64,000 nucleotides of DNA. It comes from Bacteroidales bacterium UBA5429. GTDB taxonomy: Bacteria; Bacteroidota; Bacteroidia; Bacteroidales; WCHB1-69. Within the stretch, counting starts at the first letter, position 1; each line of letters starts with the position of its first letter. A program made the position numbers and the translations under genes. Positions 51,632-63,400 of this stretch are shown piece after piece. The stretch is from assembly GCA_002427605.1 (NCBI GenBank), contig DIRT01000023.1, positions 1-64,000 on the forward strand. The letters are read 5' to 3'. The notes under the pieces were generated by a model, which was not told the origin of the DNA, searched no databases, and was given only the letters and a program-made list of their open reading frames with translations.

Positions 51632-54127
51632 TTATATCATGATTCCAATATGATAAACGGCAAATGCTACTAACCACGCCAACAGCGTCGTGTAGAATAT
51701 CGTAAAAATCGCCCAACCCAGGCTTGCTTCCCTACGAATTGCTGCAATCACCGCGACACAAGGGAAGTAGATCAGAATAAACAGCATAAAACCGAATGCT
51801 ACCAGCGGAGTAAACACCTTCTGCCCCTTTAGTTTGCCAGTTGTATGAACCTGTTGTTGCAATTTTACTGCCAGATTATGAGAATTTTCGTCTGCTTCAA
51901 AATCAGCATGATAAAGTACGCCCATAGTACTTACTACAATCTCCTTTGCAGCTAATCCTGTAATGATGCTAATTCCTATCTTCCAGTCAAATCCGAGAGG
52001 CTGTAAAACCGGCTCTACAAATTTACCCATCTGACCAATATAGGACTGTTCCTGATGAACACCCTCCTTTTCTAGTTCCAATTCAAGCACCAACTTATCC
52101 TTTTCATCGGAAGAGAGTGTTTCATTTAGCTCCACTTGAGCAATTTGGTAATCATACTTCTCAATCAATTCTTTATTTTGTGGGAAATAGCTCAATGCCC
52201 ATATAATTATGGAAGCAACCAAAATCACAGTACCCATTTTTCGTAAATACTGGGATGCTTTATGCCACATATGCCGTAAAGTATTGCGCATCGTTGGAAG
52301 ACGATATGGTGGTAACTCCATCACAAAAGGAACATCCTGTTTAGAAAATACCGTATTTTTCAACAACAGTGCGCTAAGAACCGCAATTAAAATTCCAATT
52401 AAATAAATAGAAAAGAGAATCAATCCCTGATGTTTGGGAAAGAAAGCTGAAATAATCAGCAGATAAACAGGTAAACGAGCACTACAAGACATAAATGGGA
52501 TGATCAGCATCGTCATAATACGATCTTTTCGATTTTCGAGGGTTCTGGTTGCCATAATCGCCGGCACATTACATCCAACCCCCATCAATAGAGGAATGAA
52601 CGATTTTCCGTGCAATCCGATTTTATGCATCAGTTTATCCATAATGAAAGAAACCCGTGCCATATAGCCGGTATCCTCCATCAGTGAGATAAAAAAGAAG
52701 AGAATCAGGATATTAGGTAAAAAGACGATTACTCCTCCAACCCCACCAATCACACCATCAATCAGGAGGTCATGCAAAGCCCCATCCGGTATCCTTGTGG
52801 ATAATAGTTTCCCCAGATACCCAACTCCCATTTCTATCCATTCCATCGGATAGGCTCCCAATGTAAAAGTGGTCTGGAACATCAGCCACATAAAAAAGAA
52901 AAAGATAGGAAATCCCCAATATTTATGAGTAAGAAAACGATCAAAATTTTTCTTCTTTTTAAGGATTTCTCTTTTATTAGGGGAGACCGATTCAAGTAGT
53001 GCTCCCGAAATAAACCCGTATTTTGCATCAGCAATTACCGTTTCTGACTTCTCTTTATACTCTTTTTCCAACCTACGGATCTCTGCTTCAGCTATTTTTT
53101 TTACAGATTCATAGTTTGAACAGACTTTTAACCGTTCCAGGGTAGATTGATCTCTTTCCAATAACTTAATAGCCAGATAACGCTTGGAATATTGGTCTGT
53201 CAACTCCTTATTCTTGCGCAACTCTGTACGAATACGGTCTATTGATTCTTCAATCATAGATCCATAATTGATATGGATGTGACGAGTAATCGGATCCTGA
53301 TCTTCATACACCTCGATAATCTTCTCGAGCAATGCTACCAATCCCACTCCTTTAACAGCAATAGTGGGTATAATCGGGATTCCAAGCAACAAGCCCAAAT
53401 TGTGATAATTCAATTCTATTCCTTTATACTCCAACTCATCGTACATATTTAAAGCAATCACCACTTTTATATCCATGTCGATCAATTGTGTTGTCAGGAA
53501 GAGGTTTCTTTCCAGGTTGGAGGCATCCACAACATTGACTACCACATCCGGTTTCTTTTCCCAAATATGATTTCTGACAAACAACTCTTCCGGCGTATAT
53601 TCAGTGATTGAATAGGTTCCGGGAAGGTCTGTGAAGTTCATTTTGTAGGACTCAAACTTGACTACTGCTTCTTTGATATCTACTGTAACTCCCCCATAAT
53701 TACCCACTCTTTCGTGAGAACCTGAAACTCTGTTAAAAAGGGTTGTTTTCCCGGAATTTGGGTTACCCACCAGGGCTACATTAATCCGTTTTGTTTTGGG
53801 AATAGCCCGCATGCGGGGTGTCTCTTCGATAATAATCCCCTCATAATGAAAAAGCTGCTGCAAGTCTCCCTCTATTAAAGGTTCTACCTCAATCATGGCG
53901 GCTTCACTACGTCTGAGCGACATATTATAGCCCATAATCTCATACTCAATCGGATCTTGCAAAGGTGCATTTTTGATCACTTTTACCTTTTTCCCTTTCA
54001 CAAACCCCATCTCGGTGATTCTCTTTCTGAACGCACCATGTCCCAAAACCTTGGTAATATATACTGACTCTCCGGTTGGAATATCGGAGAGATAAACATG
54101 ACAATTCCTATCTTCCATCATCTTCAT
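51632..54127 (-). CDS. feoB: FeoA-FeoB fusion, ferrous iron transporter
   Basis: An 831-residue inner-membrane Fe2+ transporter. Residues 1-80 are a FeoA/SH3-like domain ([40 protein letters not shown]). The G domain starts near 115 with [16 protein letters not shown], then [15 protein letters not shown] and ALNMYDE. The membrane part (about 410-830) has Gate motifs including [16 protein letters not shown] and SCSARLPVY. FeoA fused to FeoB is usual in Bacteroidota. It has its own promoter and is followed by the Cys-rich partner. Confidence 0.96.
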   Translation of the reverse strand: MKMMEDRNCHVYLSDIPTGESVYITKVLGHGAFRKRITEMGFVKGKKVKVIKNAPLQDPIEYEIMGYNMSLRRSEAAMIEVEPLIEGDLQQLFHYEGIIIEETPRMRAIPKTKRINVALVGNPNSGKTTLFNRVSGSHERVGNYGGVTVDIKEAVVKFESYKMNFTDLPGTYSITEYTPEELFVRNHIWEKKPDVVVNVVDASNLERNLFLTTQLIDMDIKVVIALNMYDELEYKGIELNYHNLGLLLGIPIIPTIAVKGVGLVALLEKIIEVYEDQDPITRHIHINYGSMIEESIDRIRTELRKNKELTDQYSKRYLAIKLLERDQSTLERLKVCSNYESVKKIAEAEIRRLEKEYKEKSETVIADAKYGFISGALLESVSPNKREILKKKKNFDRFLTHKYWGFPIFFFFMWLMFQTTFTLGAYPMEWIEMGVGYLGKLLSTRIPDGALHDLLIDGVIGGVGGVIVFLPNILILFFFISLMEDTGYMARVSFIMDKLMHKIGLHGKSFIPLLMGVGCNVPAIMATRTLENRKDRIMTMLIIPFMSCSARLPVYLLIISAFFPKHQGLILFSIYLIGILIAVLSALLLKNTVFSKQDVPFVMELPPYRLPTMRNTLRHMWHKASQYLRKMGTVILVASIIIWALSYFPQNKELIEKYDYQIAQVELNETLSSDEKDKLVLELELEKEGVHQEQSYIGQMGKFVEPVLQPLGFDWKIGISIITGLAAKEIVVSTMGVLYHADFEADENSHNLAVKLQQQVHTTGKLKGQKVFTPLVAFGFMLFILIYFPCVAVIAAIRREASLGWAIFTIFYTTLLAWLVAFAVYHIGIMI

Positions 54128-54140
54128 TTATTTGCAAACG

Positions 54141-54148
54141 CAAAATTA
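54141..54148 (-). promoter_or_regulatory. Putative -7 box (TAATTTTG) for feoB
   Basis: On the minus strand TAATTTTGCG lies 13 bases ahead of the first feoB ATG, separating it from the upstream hemerythrin-LuxR pair. Confidence 0.65.
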
Positions 54149-54212
54149 TAAAAAAAACAGGAACTTAATTATCATTAAAATAGGTGAAATATTGTACAAC
54201 CAATCACTATTA

Positions 54213-54815
54213 TTAGTGAGCCAATGTAATTTGATCTATTGTTACATAATTATTGGTAACCGCGTAGATGGTCAATCCCGAAACAGACTTAATTCCTGTC
54301 TTTTGGGATATATTCTTTCGGTGTGTATTTACGGTATGTACGCTAATATTAAGGTGATAAGCTATCTGTTTATTAGTAAACCCTTGTGCTAAAAGCTGTA
54401 AAACTTCAATCTCACGATCACTAAGAAGCAAGTTCTGAGAAATGGTATCCCCTTTTTTTGATTGAATTACCTGAGAAACAGTATGATTGATCATTTCAGG
54501 AGTATCTTGTACAGTTATCACAGCATCAAACTGACTTATAATCTTGGGATCAACGTGCCAATGACAAAATGCTATCAAACTAACCTTCAGATACTTAGAC
54601 CTTAGCTGTTGAAACTCCTTTAGATTATACTGGACAGAATAAGGATTGATCAATACAACACTATCCTCATGAAGTTCTAAGCAGGACTCCAACTCTTGAA
54701 AACTGAATATCTGTTTAACTTTTCGGGCATGTTGGGCAGGTTGCAACACCTGAGCCAACCCTTCATATAGAATTGAAGAAGATTCCAGAATCAGAATGGA
54801 GGCGATCAGTTTCAT
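54213..54815 (-). CDS. LuxR/NarL-type regulator with a degenerate receiver
   Basis: A 200-residue regulator. The C-terminal HTH is clear: LLLSDREIEVLQLLAQGFTN, KQIAYHLNISVHTVNTHRKN, ISQKTG. The N-terminal 120 residues look like a receiver fold (ASILILESSSILYEGLAQVL), but the phospho-acceptor position reads VVLINPYSVQ without Asp, and the acidic pair is LES, so phosphorylation is unlikely. It overlaps the hemerythrin gene by four bases, which suggests that the hemerythrin protein controls it or that both answer the same signal. Confidence 0.88.
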   Translation of the reverse strand: MKLIASILILESSSILYEGLAQVLQPAQHARKVKQIFSFQELESCLELHEDSVVLINPYSVQYNLKEFQQLRSKYLKVSLIAFCHWHVDPKIISQFDAVITVQDTPEMINHTVSQVIQSKKGDTISQNLLLSDREIEVLQLLAQGFTNKQIAYHLNISVHTVNTHRKNISQKTGIKSVSGLTIYAVTNNYVTIDQITLAH

Positions 54816-55534
54816 TGCTTCCTCTTTAAATTTTGTTCAACATTTTGAGCTAAAGGAATCAATATCTGTTCTTCAATTTTACTGTGGATTTTCAAATCAT
54901 AATCCAACTCAACCAAAGTAAGAAAAAGACTCCTCCTGATATGAAAATCTTTCTGATAAGGTAAATACTTCACTAATAGATTCACCAAATCATCCAATTT
55001 TTCCTCAATATCATCATGATGTTCAACATAATCGCTCACGGAATAGGTCATCATATTGGGAGCTATTTCGGTATCGGATGCTGCTTTATAGAGTTGTTCG
55101 ATATAAGGATGGGCCACTTCCAGCTCATAATTCAGGTGTTCTCTCACCTCATTGAAGTAAAGTTCAAAAAAACGCTCCAACAAAGCGATCTCTTTCGAAT
55201 CATTCAACTGTTGAATCTCTTGAATGGCACGTTCAATTTTTGGATAGATATCGTCCAAATAATATCGATGGGTATTGTTTAAAAAGTGAATAATTGTGGG
55301 CAGATCATCCACGGTGATAGCGGTGGAATCTGCAACTTCGTGGCGAAGATACAGATTACCTATTGCAATAAAAAGTGCTTCACTAATTTGGTATTGCTGA
55401 CAGATTTCAGCTACCGTTTTGCTTTGTAAAGGTGTGTCAATATTAAAGTGTTCTAAAAAAAGAATGAAGTGGGGATACTCAAATACTACCTGAGCCACTT
55501 CTGTATCGGCATGTATAAAAAACTGAGTAGCCAT
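54812..55534 (-). CDS. Hemerythrin-domain protein (RIC/YtfE-like)
   Basis: A 240-residue protein with an N-terminal segment resembling the RIC N-domain (FEYPHFILFLEHFNIDTPLQ, KTVAEICQQYQI) and a four-helix hemerythrin domain with diiron ligands visible in FLNNTHRYYLDDIYPKIE, EHLNYELEVAHPYIEQL, YVEHHDDIEEKLDDL and LKIHSKIEEQILIPLA. Relatives repair iron-sulfur clusters or sense O2/NO. It lacks the usual N-terminal Cys pair. It starts two bases after ppa and is coupled to the LuxR gene, next to feoAB. A redox or iron-linked role is an inference from this setting. Confidence 0.88.
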   Translation of the reverse strand: MATQFFIHADTEVAQVVFEYPHFILFLEHFNIDTPLQSKTVAEICQQYQISEALFIAIGNLYLRHEVADSTAITVDDLPTIIHFLNNTHRYYLDDIYPKIERAIQEIQQLNDSKEIALLERFFELYFNEVREHLNYELEVAHPYIEQLYKAASDTEIAPNMMTYSVSDYVEHHDDIEEKLDDLVNLLVKYLPYQKDFHIRRSLFLTLVELDYDLKIHSKIEEQILIPLAQNVEQNLKRKQ

Positions 55535-55536
55535 GG

Positions 55537-56151
55537 CTATTTTCTTATTACACCCTTACAGCCATATTGTCTGTCAGCCTTGATTACAAAATACTCCTCA
55601 TACATTTCAAAAGCTTCTTGAATAATCTGATGAGCTACATCTTTATTAAAGAACTCTTCCACCTCAACAGTTTTATTTTCCAGTTTGGTATATTCTTCAA
55701 AGAAGTTGCGTAATTCTGTAGTAAAGTGATCTGCCAGTTCTGTAATATCATTTACATAATTGATACTGGGGTCACCGGCATTGACTGCAATTATTTTATC
55801 ATCCGCTTCTCCATTATCCAACATTCGCATTACTCCAATTACCTTGGCCGGAACGATACAAAGGGGGACTATCTCCACCTGTGAAACAATCATGATGTCT
55901 AACGGGTCTTTGTCATCGCAATAGGTACGAGGAATAAAGCCGTAGTTAGCCGGATAATACATCGAGGAGTAAAGTACGCGGTCCAATATCAATAAACCAC
56001 TATCCTTATCTAATTCATACTTAGCACGACTTCCCTTTGGAATCTCAACAATACCGTTAACAATTTGGGGAACATCATGTCCGGGATTAACACAGTGCCA
56101 GGGATTAAATGTACCGGGCAGCGGGTGACTCATAAATTTATTTTTAATCAT
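55537..56151 (-). CDS. ppa: Inorganic pyrophosphatase, soluble family I
   Basis: About 204 residues; it hydrolyses pyrophosphate to phosphate. Motifs: [19 protein letters not shown], the Tyr-rich [20 protein letters not shown], and the metal-binding signature [12 protein letters not shown] (D-x-D-P-x-D). The start is ATG 56151 or 56133; the longer frame would include the promoter box at 56179-56186. The C-terminus ([16 protein letters not shown]) is slightly extended. It is followed after two bases by the hemerythrin gene. Confidence 0.95.
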   Translation of the reverse strand: MIKNKFMSHPLPGTFNPWHCVNPGHDVPQIVNGIVEIPKGSRAKYELDKDSGLLILDRVLYSSMYYPANYGFIPRTYCDDKDPLDIMIVSQVEIVPLCIVPAKVIGVMRMLDNGEADDKIIAVNAGDPSINYVNDITELADHFTTELRNFFEEYTKLENKTVEVEEFFNKDVAHQIIQEAFEMYEEYFVIKADRQYGCKGVIRK

Positions 56152-56178
56152 AGATGTAATAAAATAAACATTAATCTG

Positions 56179-56186
56179 CAAAGGTA
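56179..56186 (-). promoter_or_regulatory. Putative -7 box (TACCTTTG) for ppa
   Basis: On the minus strand TACCTTTGCAGATTAAT lies 27 bases ahead of the ATG at 56151. Confidence 0.7.
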
Positions 56187-56295
56187 TATTTTTTTTCAAT
56201 ATGACACCTTTTTTTCTTCTCTCTCCGCGTAAATGTAACGAAATCTTAATGTAAAATTATAATATAGTGAATATTATATAAGTCCTTTTTTTATA

Positions 56296-56303
56296 TACTT
56301 TTG
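56296..56303 (+). promoter_or_regulatory. Putative -7 box (TACTTTTG) of giant gene copy 1
   Basis: TACTTTTG lies 37 bases ahead of the ATG at 56341. An upstream segment (56231-56280, starting AAATGTAACGAAATCTTAAT) is repeated with few changes ahead of copy 2. Confidence 0.6.
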
Positions 56304-56340
56304 ACGTTTTGATTATTATATTGTATTTTTCAGCAAAAAA

Positions 56341-59106
56341 ATGAAAAAACTTCTATTTTTTCTATCCATTTAATTCAGTTTTTCGGTTATAAACGGGCAG
56401 ATTGTGACCATTGGAAGTGGAAGCAGTACCGATACCTTAATGCCGAGTTTATTAAGTCAAAAGTACAGCTACTCTCAGCAAATATACACTGTAGCAGAAG
56501 TGGAAGGCGCGTCTACCATCTGCGGAATATCTATATTCAAAACCTCAAATGGTACAATCTATCGTTATGCCAAAATCTATATGGGGCATACTGAACAATC
56601 ACAATTTAATGCTGACAACAACTGGATTCCAACCAATCAATTAACTCTTGTTTTCTCAGGCATTGTCACATTTCTGGCCAATGAGTGGAGTTATATTAGT
56701 TTTGACACTCCATTTCAATACAATGGTGTTGGTAATCTTGTAATTGCCTTTGATGATAACACTCAAGTTAAGGAAACACCTCAAGCTTTCAAAGTTTTTA
56801 GCACTTCAAACGGTTCTATCCATAGCAGTTCTGATATAAACAATATTGATCCCGCTTCTCCTCCGGAAGGAACACGTCTTTCTGTACGTAATCAAATAAA
56901 AATCCATAAGTGTAATCCAATATCTATGTCAAATAATCCTATTAGTACCTGTGATTTATTGTATTCAGATCCAGGAGGGATGAATGACTATGGACCTAAT
57001 CAAACTTACACACAAGTGATCACTAGCAGCATTCCGAACGACCGTTTAGAGGTAAACTTTTTAGATTTTAGTCTCGCTGATGGAGACACCCTCTGGATAT
57101 TCAATGGAGATAATACTAATGCTCCACTTATTGGAATCTTTGGAATCTATGTTAGCCCTTTTAGTTTTACTTCATCTGGAAGTTCGCTTACTTTTAGATT
57201 TAAAAGTAATGACACTATTGAATCTACAGGATGGTTGGCTCAAATCCTATGTCAGGGATGCACTCCGGTTGTTAGTACCGTTGGATCGCCTTGTTATCCT
57301 GATCCCAACAGTATCACCGGTTATGCTGCCAAACCTTTCTGTACTGATGATAATCCATTAGGAATCACGTATCCATCCGGAACAACGGGCAATACAAATG
57401 ATTACCTCCCTTCTCCCGGTTGCCTTTATTTTACAACTGGTCCGGCATGGTACTTTATGCGAATCAATGATCCTGGTGATCTGCTGATTTACATTTCACA
57501 GACTTCAATTGCTACCGGTGCCGGATTGGATGTTGATTTTGCTTGCTGGGGTCCATTTTATGCTAACAATCAGAATGACTTTATGCAACGTTGGTGTTGT
57601 GGAGAATATAACCTCTATGATGCAAATACCCCTAGTCACAGACCCGCCGACGGAAACCATACTAATGATATGGGAGTTTATCCCGTTTCTAACCTCGTTG
57701 ACTGTTCCTACTACAATCACTCTACAGAATGGGCTTTTATTCCCAATGCTCAAACAGGACAATTCTACATTCTTCTAATCACTAATTATAGTGAACAACC
57801 GGGGGAAATCTTTTTCAATAGTGTTCCTAAATACTCTACTGCTACTACTGATTGTTCCCTTTTAAGTTCTCTAAGTACTAGTAGTCATCTTTGTGAAGGA
57901 GACCCTATTGTCCTCAACTCCAACAATAATCAACCTGGTATCACTCATACATGGAATGGTCCCAACGGATTTACATCTACTTACCCCAATTTGGTTATTC
58001 CTAACGCCACTCCGGCTAACTCAGGTACCTATTATTTGACTCTTACCAATCAATCAGGAAACTCTTTTATTGATTCCACCTATATATCTGTGCATGCAAT
58101 GCCATCCGTTACGTTAAGCAGTACCGCTTTGAGTATTTGTATTGGGGATTCAGTGACACTCACTGCCAGTGGAGCCAACGATTATAGTTGGAATCACGAT
58201 TTAGGATCAGGGAGCCAACACACTACCATCCCCTCTGATAGTATTACTTACATCGTAATAGGAAACAGCTATGGGTGTATAGACACAGCCCAAATTAGTA
58301 TTGCTGTAAATCCTTTACCTCAAGTTGAAATCCAGGAACCAATAGCCGAAATATGTCCCAACTACAGTGCTATTCCAATCAATAGCATCCCCTCAGGGGG
58401 AACGCCAGGATACAACTATTCGTGGTCTGGTGCCGGTATAGTAAACCAGAACAACAACACTACCCTGTTTAATCCCGAGATCACGTATTGTGATGAAGAA
58501 TTTTCTATTGTGTTGGAAATTACTGACCAAAATCTTTGCAAGGGACAGGATTCAATTTTAATAGGAATCTCTGACACTATTAACCCTCAATTTACTACAC
58601 TCCCCTTCCCACTTCAATATGCAACAGGAACTTTTCCTAACTATGCCATGCCCGATCTTACAGATATTGTACGGAATAACAGCAGCGATAACTGTTGGAA
58701 TATAAATCAATTAATCATCTCACAAAGTATTGAAGTAGGGACTACTCTCAATGAAAACTGCTACGTTCAGGTTACTGTAACAGACCCTTGTGGAAACAGT
58801 TGTTCAACATCAATTCGAATTATTATTCCACTCCATATTCAGATAACCGATGTAGATCATGTCAGCTGTTTTGGTGCTAATGACGAAAGTGCGGCAGTAA
58901 GTAGTTATGGAGGAATTCCGCCCTATCAATATCAATGGAGTAATTCCGCTCCACCGGGAAGTACTGTCATTTCATCTCTGCAAGCCGGCACCTACCAAGT
59001 AACCGTAACAGACTCATTAGGTGTTGCATTAAATGATAATATCACAATTACTCAACCGGACTCTTTAATTGTAAATTATACCAAAACTGACACACATTGT
59101 GAATAG
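56341..59106 (+). pseudogene. Giant T9SS cargo protein, copy 1, 5' part with two in-frame stops
   Basis: From ATG 56341 the frame gives KKLLFFLSI, a TAA at 56371-56373, then FSFSVINGQIVTIGSG and 900 open codons to a TAG at 59104-59106. Alignment by eye with copy 2 (FILFNFSFINGQVVTIGSG) shows that the first stop breaks the signal peptide. Domains by codon from 56341: N-terminal beta-sandwich about 30-190; CUB-like domain about 203-305 (LTFRFKSND, GWLAQIL); a domain with WYFMRINDPGDLLIYISQTS and DVDFACWGPF about 320-510; Ig-like 515-585; PKD-like repeats; HYR-like segment 755-840; SprB repeat about 845-915. The GTG at 56404 is not a credible start. Confidence 0.75.
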
Positions 59107-60264
59107 AACAACGGAATGTTTGAATTGACACCTTCCGGTGGAACTCCTCCCTACCAATATAATTGGTCTCAAGGAGGCAATAATGCAGAAATATCAGATC
59201 TAGTAGAAGGAGTCTATTCCTGTATAATCACAGATGCTCACGGATGCACAACAAACCTCCAGGATACCATCCATAAAATCAATCCACTGCATATTGTTGA
59301 AATTATCGGTAATCGTGAAACCTGCAATCAACAGAATGGATCTATTCAGATTACACTTGCAGAAGGAACTCCCCCATATGAATACCTTTGGAACAGTGCT
59401 AACGGTTCTTCCGGTAGTGAACTCACTCAATTAGTCGGTGACTATTATTTTGTTACCATAACTGATCAATATGGTTGTACTGACACTACCTCAATAGAGA
59501 TTAGCAGTGTAAATTTTAGTGTTTCAGTTGCAGAAATCACTCCTTCATACTGTGAACGCAACAATGGTACTGTTACGCTGGCCTTGACGGGAGATGTTGA
59601 AAATCCTTTCATTGATTGGGGTCCTATTTTACATCATAATGACTTGTATGCTCATCGTCTTTCCGGTGGAATTTACACGGTATACATCGCAGATTATGGG
59701 TGTATTGATTCGATCACATTTGAGATTGAAGATATTCCCAGACCTATTGCCTGTTTCGATTACGACCCTACTGGTGAACTTGAAATCAACCAAATGGTTT
59801 ATTTTTATAACTGTTCTTCTCATGGAGAATTTTATGAATGGGATTTTGGAGATGGTTATACCTATACTGAATACAATGCACAACATGCATATTATGGTGG
59901 AGGAAAATATGAAGTAACCCTGTACACCTCCAATCAATATGGCTGTATTGACTCCACCAGTGTATTCATTATTGTTAGAGGAGGAGTCACTGTACATATT
60001 CCTAATGCATTTACACCCGATCAGGATGGATTTAATGATGTTTTTCTTCCTTTATTCTCCTTAATCAATGAAACAGGTTATCAGTTGACCATTTTAAATC
60101 GTTGGGGTCAGATTGTTTTTCATACTACTAATCCTACAGATGGATGGGATGGAACCTATCGCAATAAGGAAGCTCTTGCCGGAACATATGGTTACGTGCT
60201 TATTTTCCAAGATGAGGCTGGAAAAAAATATAGACGTGCCGGCACATTGCACTTAATCAGATAG
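59107..60264 (+). CDS. Giant T9SS cargo protein, copy 1, 3' part with type B sorting domain
   Basis: It continues the same frame straight after the TAG (NNGMFELTPSGG; copy 2 has CERNNGKFEVIPAGG). It carries SprB-type repeats (GGTPPYQYNWSQGGNNAEIS; GTPPYEYLWNSANGSSGSEL), a PKD domain (YEWDFGDGYTYTEYNAQHAY) and a complete T9SS type B C-terminal signal (IPNAFTPDQDGFNDVFLPLF, ILNRWGQIVFHT, TDGWDGTYRNKEALAGTYGY). ATG 59116 could start a 382-residue product, but it would lack an export signal. Together with the 5' part the intact gene would encode about 1307 residues, a likely surface adhesin. Confidence 0.75.
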   Translation, partial: NNGMFELTPSGGTPPYQYNWSQGGNNAEISDLVEGVYSCIITDAHGCTTNLQDTIHKINPLHIVEIIGNRETCNQQNGSIQITLAEGTPPYEYLWNSANGSSGSELTQLVGDYYFVTITDQYGCTDTTSIEISSVNFSVSVAEITPSYCERNNGTVTLALTGDVENPFIDWGPILHHNDLYAHRLSGGIYTVYIADYGCIDSITFEIEDIPRPIACFDYDPTGELEINQMVYFYNCSSHGEFYEWDFGDGYTYTEYNAQHAYYGGGKYEVTLYTSNQYGCIDSTSVFIIVRGGVTVHIPNAFTPDQDGFNDVFLPLFSLINETGYQLTILNRWGQIVFHTTNPTDGWDGTYRNKEALAGTYGYVLIFQDEAGKKYRRAGTLHLIR

Positions 60265-60387
60265 TATAAAAGCATATTAACATTTTTATTTTAAGTTAGA
60301 ATATTCATTTCTAACATTTTATCAAATTTGAGAACTTACGATAAATTGTTTGAGATTTTATCGGACAATGAAATATTTTTTCATTGT

Positions 60388-60497
60388 AAATGTAACAAAA
60401 TCTTAATATAAGAGTATAATATACAGAACATTAAGGTCATATAAAAACTAATTTATATCCTTTTGAACACTTAAATTTGATATTATCCACTAATTCG
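60388..60497 (+). promoter_or_regulatory. Duplicated upstream region of giant gene copy 2
   Basis: AAATGTAACAAAATCTTAAT at 60388 repeats 56231 exactly 4157 bases later, and the -7 region TATATCCTTTTG near 60455-60465 corresponds to TATATACTTTTG. The promoter was therefore duplicated along with the gene. Between 60265 and 60387 I see no gene or clear terminator. Confidence 0.65.
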
Positions 60498-63400
60498 ATG
60501 AGGCAACTTACGCTTTTTCTGTTTATCTTATTCAACTTCTCATTTATTAATGGGCAGGTTGTGACTATTGGAAGTGGAAATAATACCAATACATCAATTC
60601 CCGGTGTTTTAAGTCAAAATTACAGCTACTCCCAACAGATTTACACAGCCTCTGAACTGGATGGTGCTGCCCCCATTTGCGGAATATCCCTATTCAAATC
60701 CTCAAGTGGTATAATCTATCGTTATATTACCATCTATTTAGGTCACACGGAGCAATCGGAGTTTAGTTCTAATAACAGCTGGGTCCCAGCCGGTGAACTA
60801 ACAGTTGTTTTCTCCGGCATTGTCAAGTTTCTACCCAACACATGGAGCTATATTAGTTTTGACACCCCATTTCAATATGATGGAGTCGATAATCTTGTAA
60901 TCGCCTTTGATGACAATACTCAAATTAAGGAGGCTGCTCAAACATTCAAGACTTTTAGTACACCCAATGGTTCTATCTACAAGAGTTCAGACATAAGCAA
61001 TCCTGACCCCGCCTCTCCACTGGTAGGAACACGTGTTCACGCACGCAATCAAATAAAAATCCATAAGTGTACTCCAACACCGATGTCTAATTCTCCTATT
61101 CATACCTGTGATTTATTATATTCAGATCCAGGGGGGATGGACAATTATAGCCCCAATCAAAATTTTACACAAGTGATTACCAGTAGCTCTCCGAACAGTC
61201 GTTTGGAGGTACGCTTTTTAGATTTTAATTTGGCTGATGGGGACACTCTTTGGATATACAACGGAAACAGCACCAATGCTCCACTTGTTGGAATTTTCGG
61301 AGTTTATGTCAATCCTTTTAGTTTTACCTCATCAGGAGGTTCACTCACTTTTAAATTTAAAAGCGATAACAGCATTGAATCTGCAGGCTGGTTAGCTCAA
61401 ATTGAATGTCGGAGTTGCACTCCTGTTGCTACTACCACCGGATCACCCTGTCAGCCCGATCCTAACAGTATCACCGGCTATGCAGCCAAACCTTTCTGTA
61501 CTGATGAGAATCCAATGGGTATCAGTTATCCATCCGGAATATCGGGCAGTACAGAATCATACATTACCGCTCCCGGTTGTCTTGGTTCAACTCCGGCACC
61601 GGCATGGTACTTTATGCGCATCAATACTCCCGGCGATCTATTGATCTACATTTCCCAAACTTCAATTGCAAGCGGTGCCGGGATAGATGTCGATTTTGCC
61701 TGCTGGGGTCCTTTTTATGCTGATAATCAAAATGACTTCATGCAACGATGGTGTTGTGGAGAATATGATCTTTATGACGGAAGTGCTTCAACTCACAGGC
61801 CTCCAAATGGAGTACATACCAACGATATGGGCGGTTATCCCATCTCTAATCTTGTTGACTGCTCCTACCATATTGAATCCACAGAATGGGCATTTATTCC
61901 CAATGCTCAAGAGGGGCAATACTACATTCTGCTGATCACCAATTACAGACGCCACCCGGGGATAATCGATTTTAATACTGTTTCGGAATATACTACAGCT
62001 ACTACCGATTGTTCCGTTTTGGCATCAATCACCGGCAGTGGTCATATTTGCGAGGGAGAATCCATCTACCTTAACTCCAACAACAACCAGCCCGATATCA
62101 CGCACTCCTGGAGTGGTCCTAACGGATTTACATCTACTTATCCCAACCCAATCATTCCCGGTGCCACTTCAGCAAACTCGGGAACTTATTACTTAACTGT
62201 TACCAATCAGGCAGGAAACTCTTCTACTGACAGTACACAGGTATTTGTGCACCCCATTCCATCCGTTACGTTAAACAGTAGCGCTCTGAGCATTTGTTCG
62301 GGCGAATCGGTGACACTCACTGCTGATGGAGCCAACAGCTACAGTTGGAGTCACGATTTAGGACCCGGCAGCCAACACACTACCATCCCCCCCAATAATA
62401 CTAATTACATAGTAATAGGAAATAGTTATGGATGTATAGATACAGCACAAATCACGATTACAGTAAATCCTTCACCGCAAGTCCAAATCCAGGAACCGAT
62501 GGGCGAAATGTGTCCCAATAGCGCTACCATATCAATTAATAGCATCTCTTTCGGAGGATCTCCGGGATATAGCTATTCGTGGTCAGGTGTCGGTATTGTA
62601 AATCAAAATAGCAGCACAACCCAATTTACTCCAAATATTACGCACTGTGATGCTGAAATTCCTGTTACATTGGAAGTTACTGACCAAAATCTTTGCACAG
62701 GACGCGATTCGATTTCCATCAACGTCTCTGATATTATTAATCCCCAATTTACAACACTTCCTTTTCCTTTTCAATATGCAACAGGAACTTTTCCAAACTA
62801 TACAATGCCTGATCTCACCGATTTAGTCCGCAACAACAGCAGTGATAACTGTTGGGATATCAATCAGTTAAACATCTCACAAAGCATTGCAGCAGGAACT
62901 ATCCTCAATGAAAACTGCTACGTTCAGGTGACTGTAACAGATCCTTGTGGTAATAGTTCTACTGCTTCAGTTCGCATTATTATTCCGTTCTATGTTCAGA
63001 TGACCGATTCAACTCAGGTTAGCTGTTTTGGGGGTAATGATGGAAGTGCAACCGTCAGTGGTTACGGCGGCATTCCACCTTATCAATACCAATGGAGTAA
63101 TTCCGCTTCACCAGGAGGTACTGTTAATTCATCTTTACAAGCGGGCAACTATCAGGTAACAGTTACAGACTCACTAGGTGTCTCATTGAGTGCCTATGTC
63201 ACTATTACACAACCGAACTTATTATCTGTTAATTACACTACAACTGATACGTACTGTGAACGAAATAACGGAAAGTTCGAAGTGATTCCCGCCGGTGGGA
63301 CTCCACCTTACCAATATAGTTGGTCAAATGGAGAAAATAGTGCACAAGTATTAAATCTGGAAGCAGGATTCTATTCTTGTACCATCACTGATATTCATGG

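Noticed and set aside
56404..56406. GTG at 56404 as the true start of giant gene copy 1
   Set aside because: It would omit the signal peptide that copy 2 and the upstream frame clearly encode.
57080..57361. Alternative-frame ORFs in the giant genes (also 61402-61644, 61687-61935)
   Set aside because: They appear at matching places in both copies only because the main frame is duplicated.
56341..59106. Reassigned stop codons in this organism
   Set aside because: Many intact genes in the window end normally in TAA, TAG and TGA at the expected family lengths.
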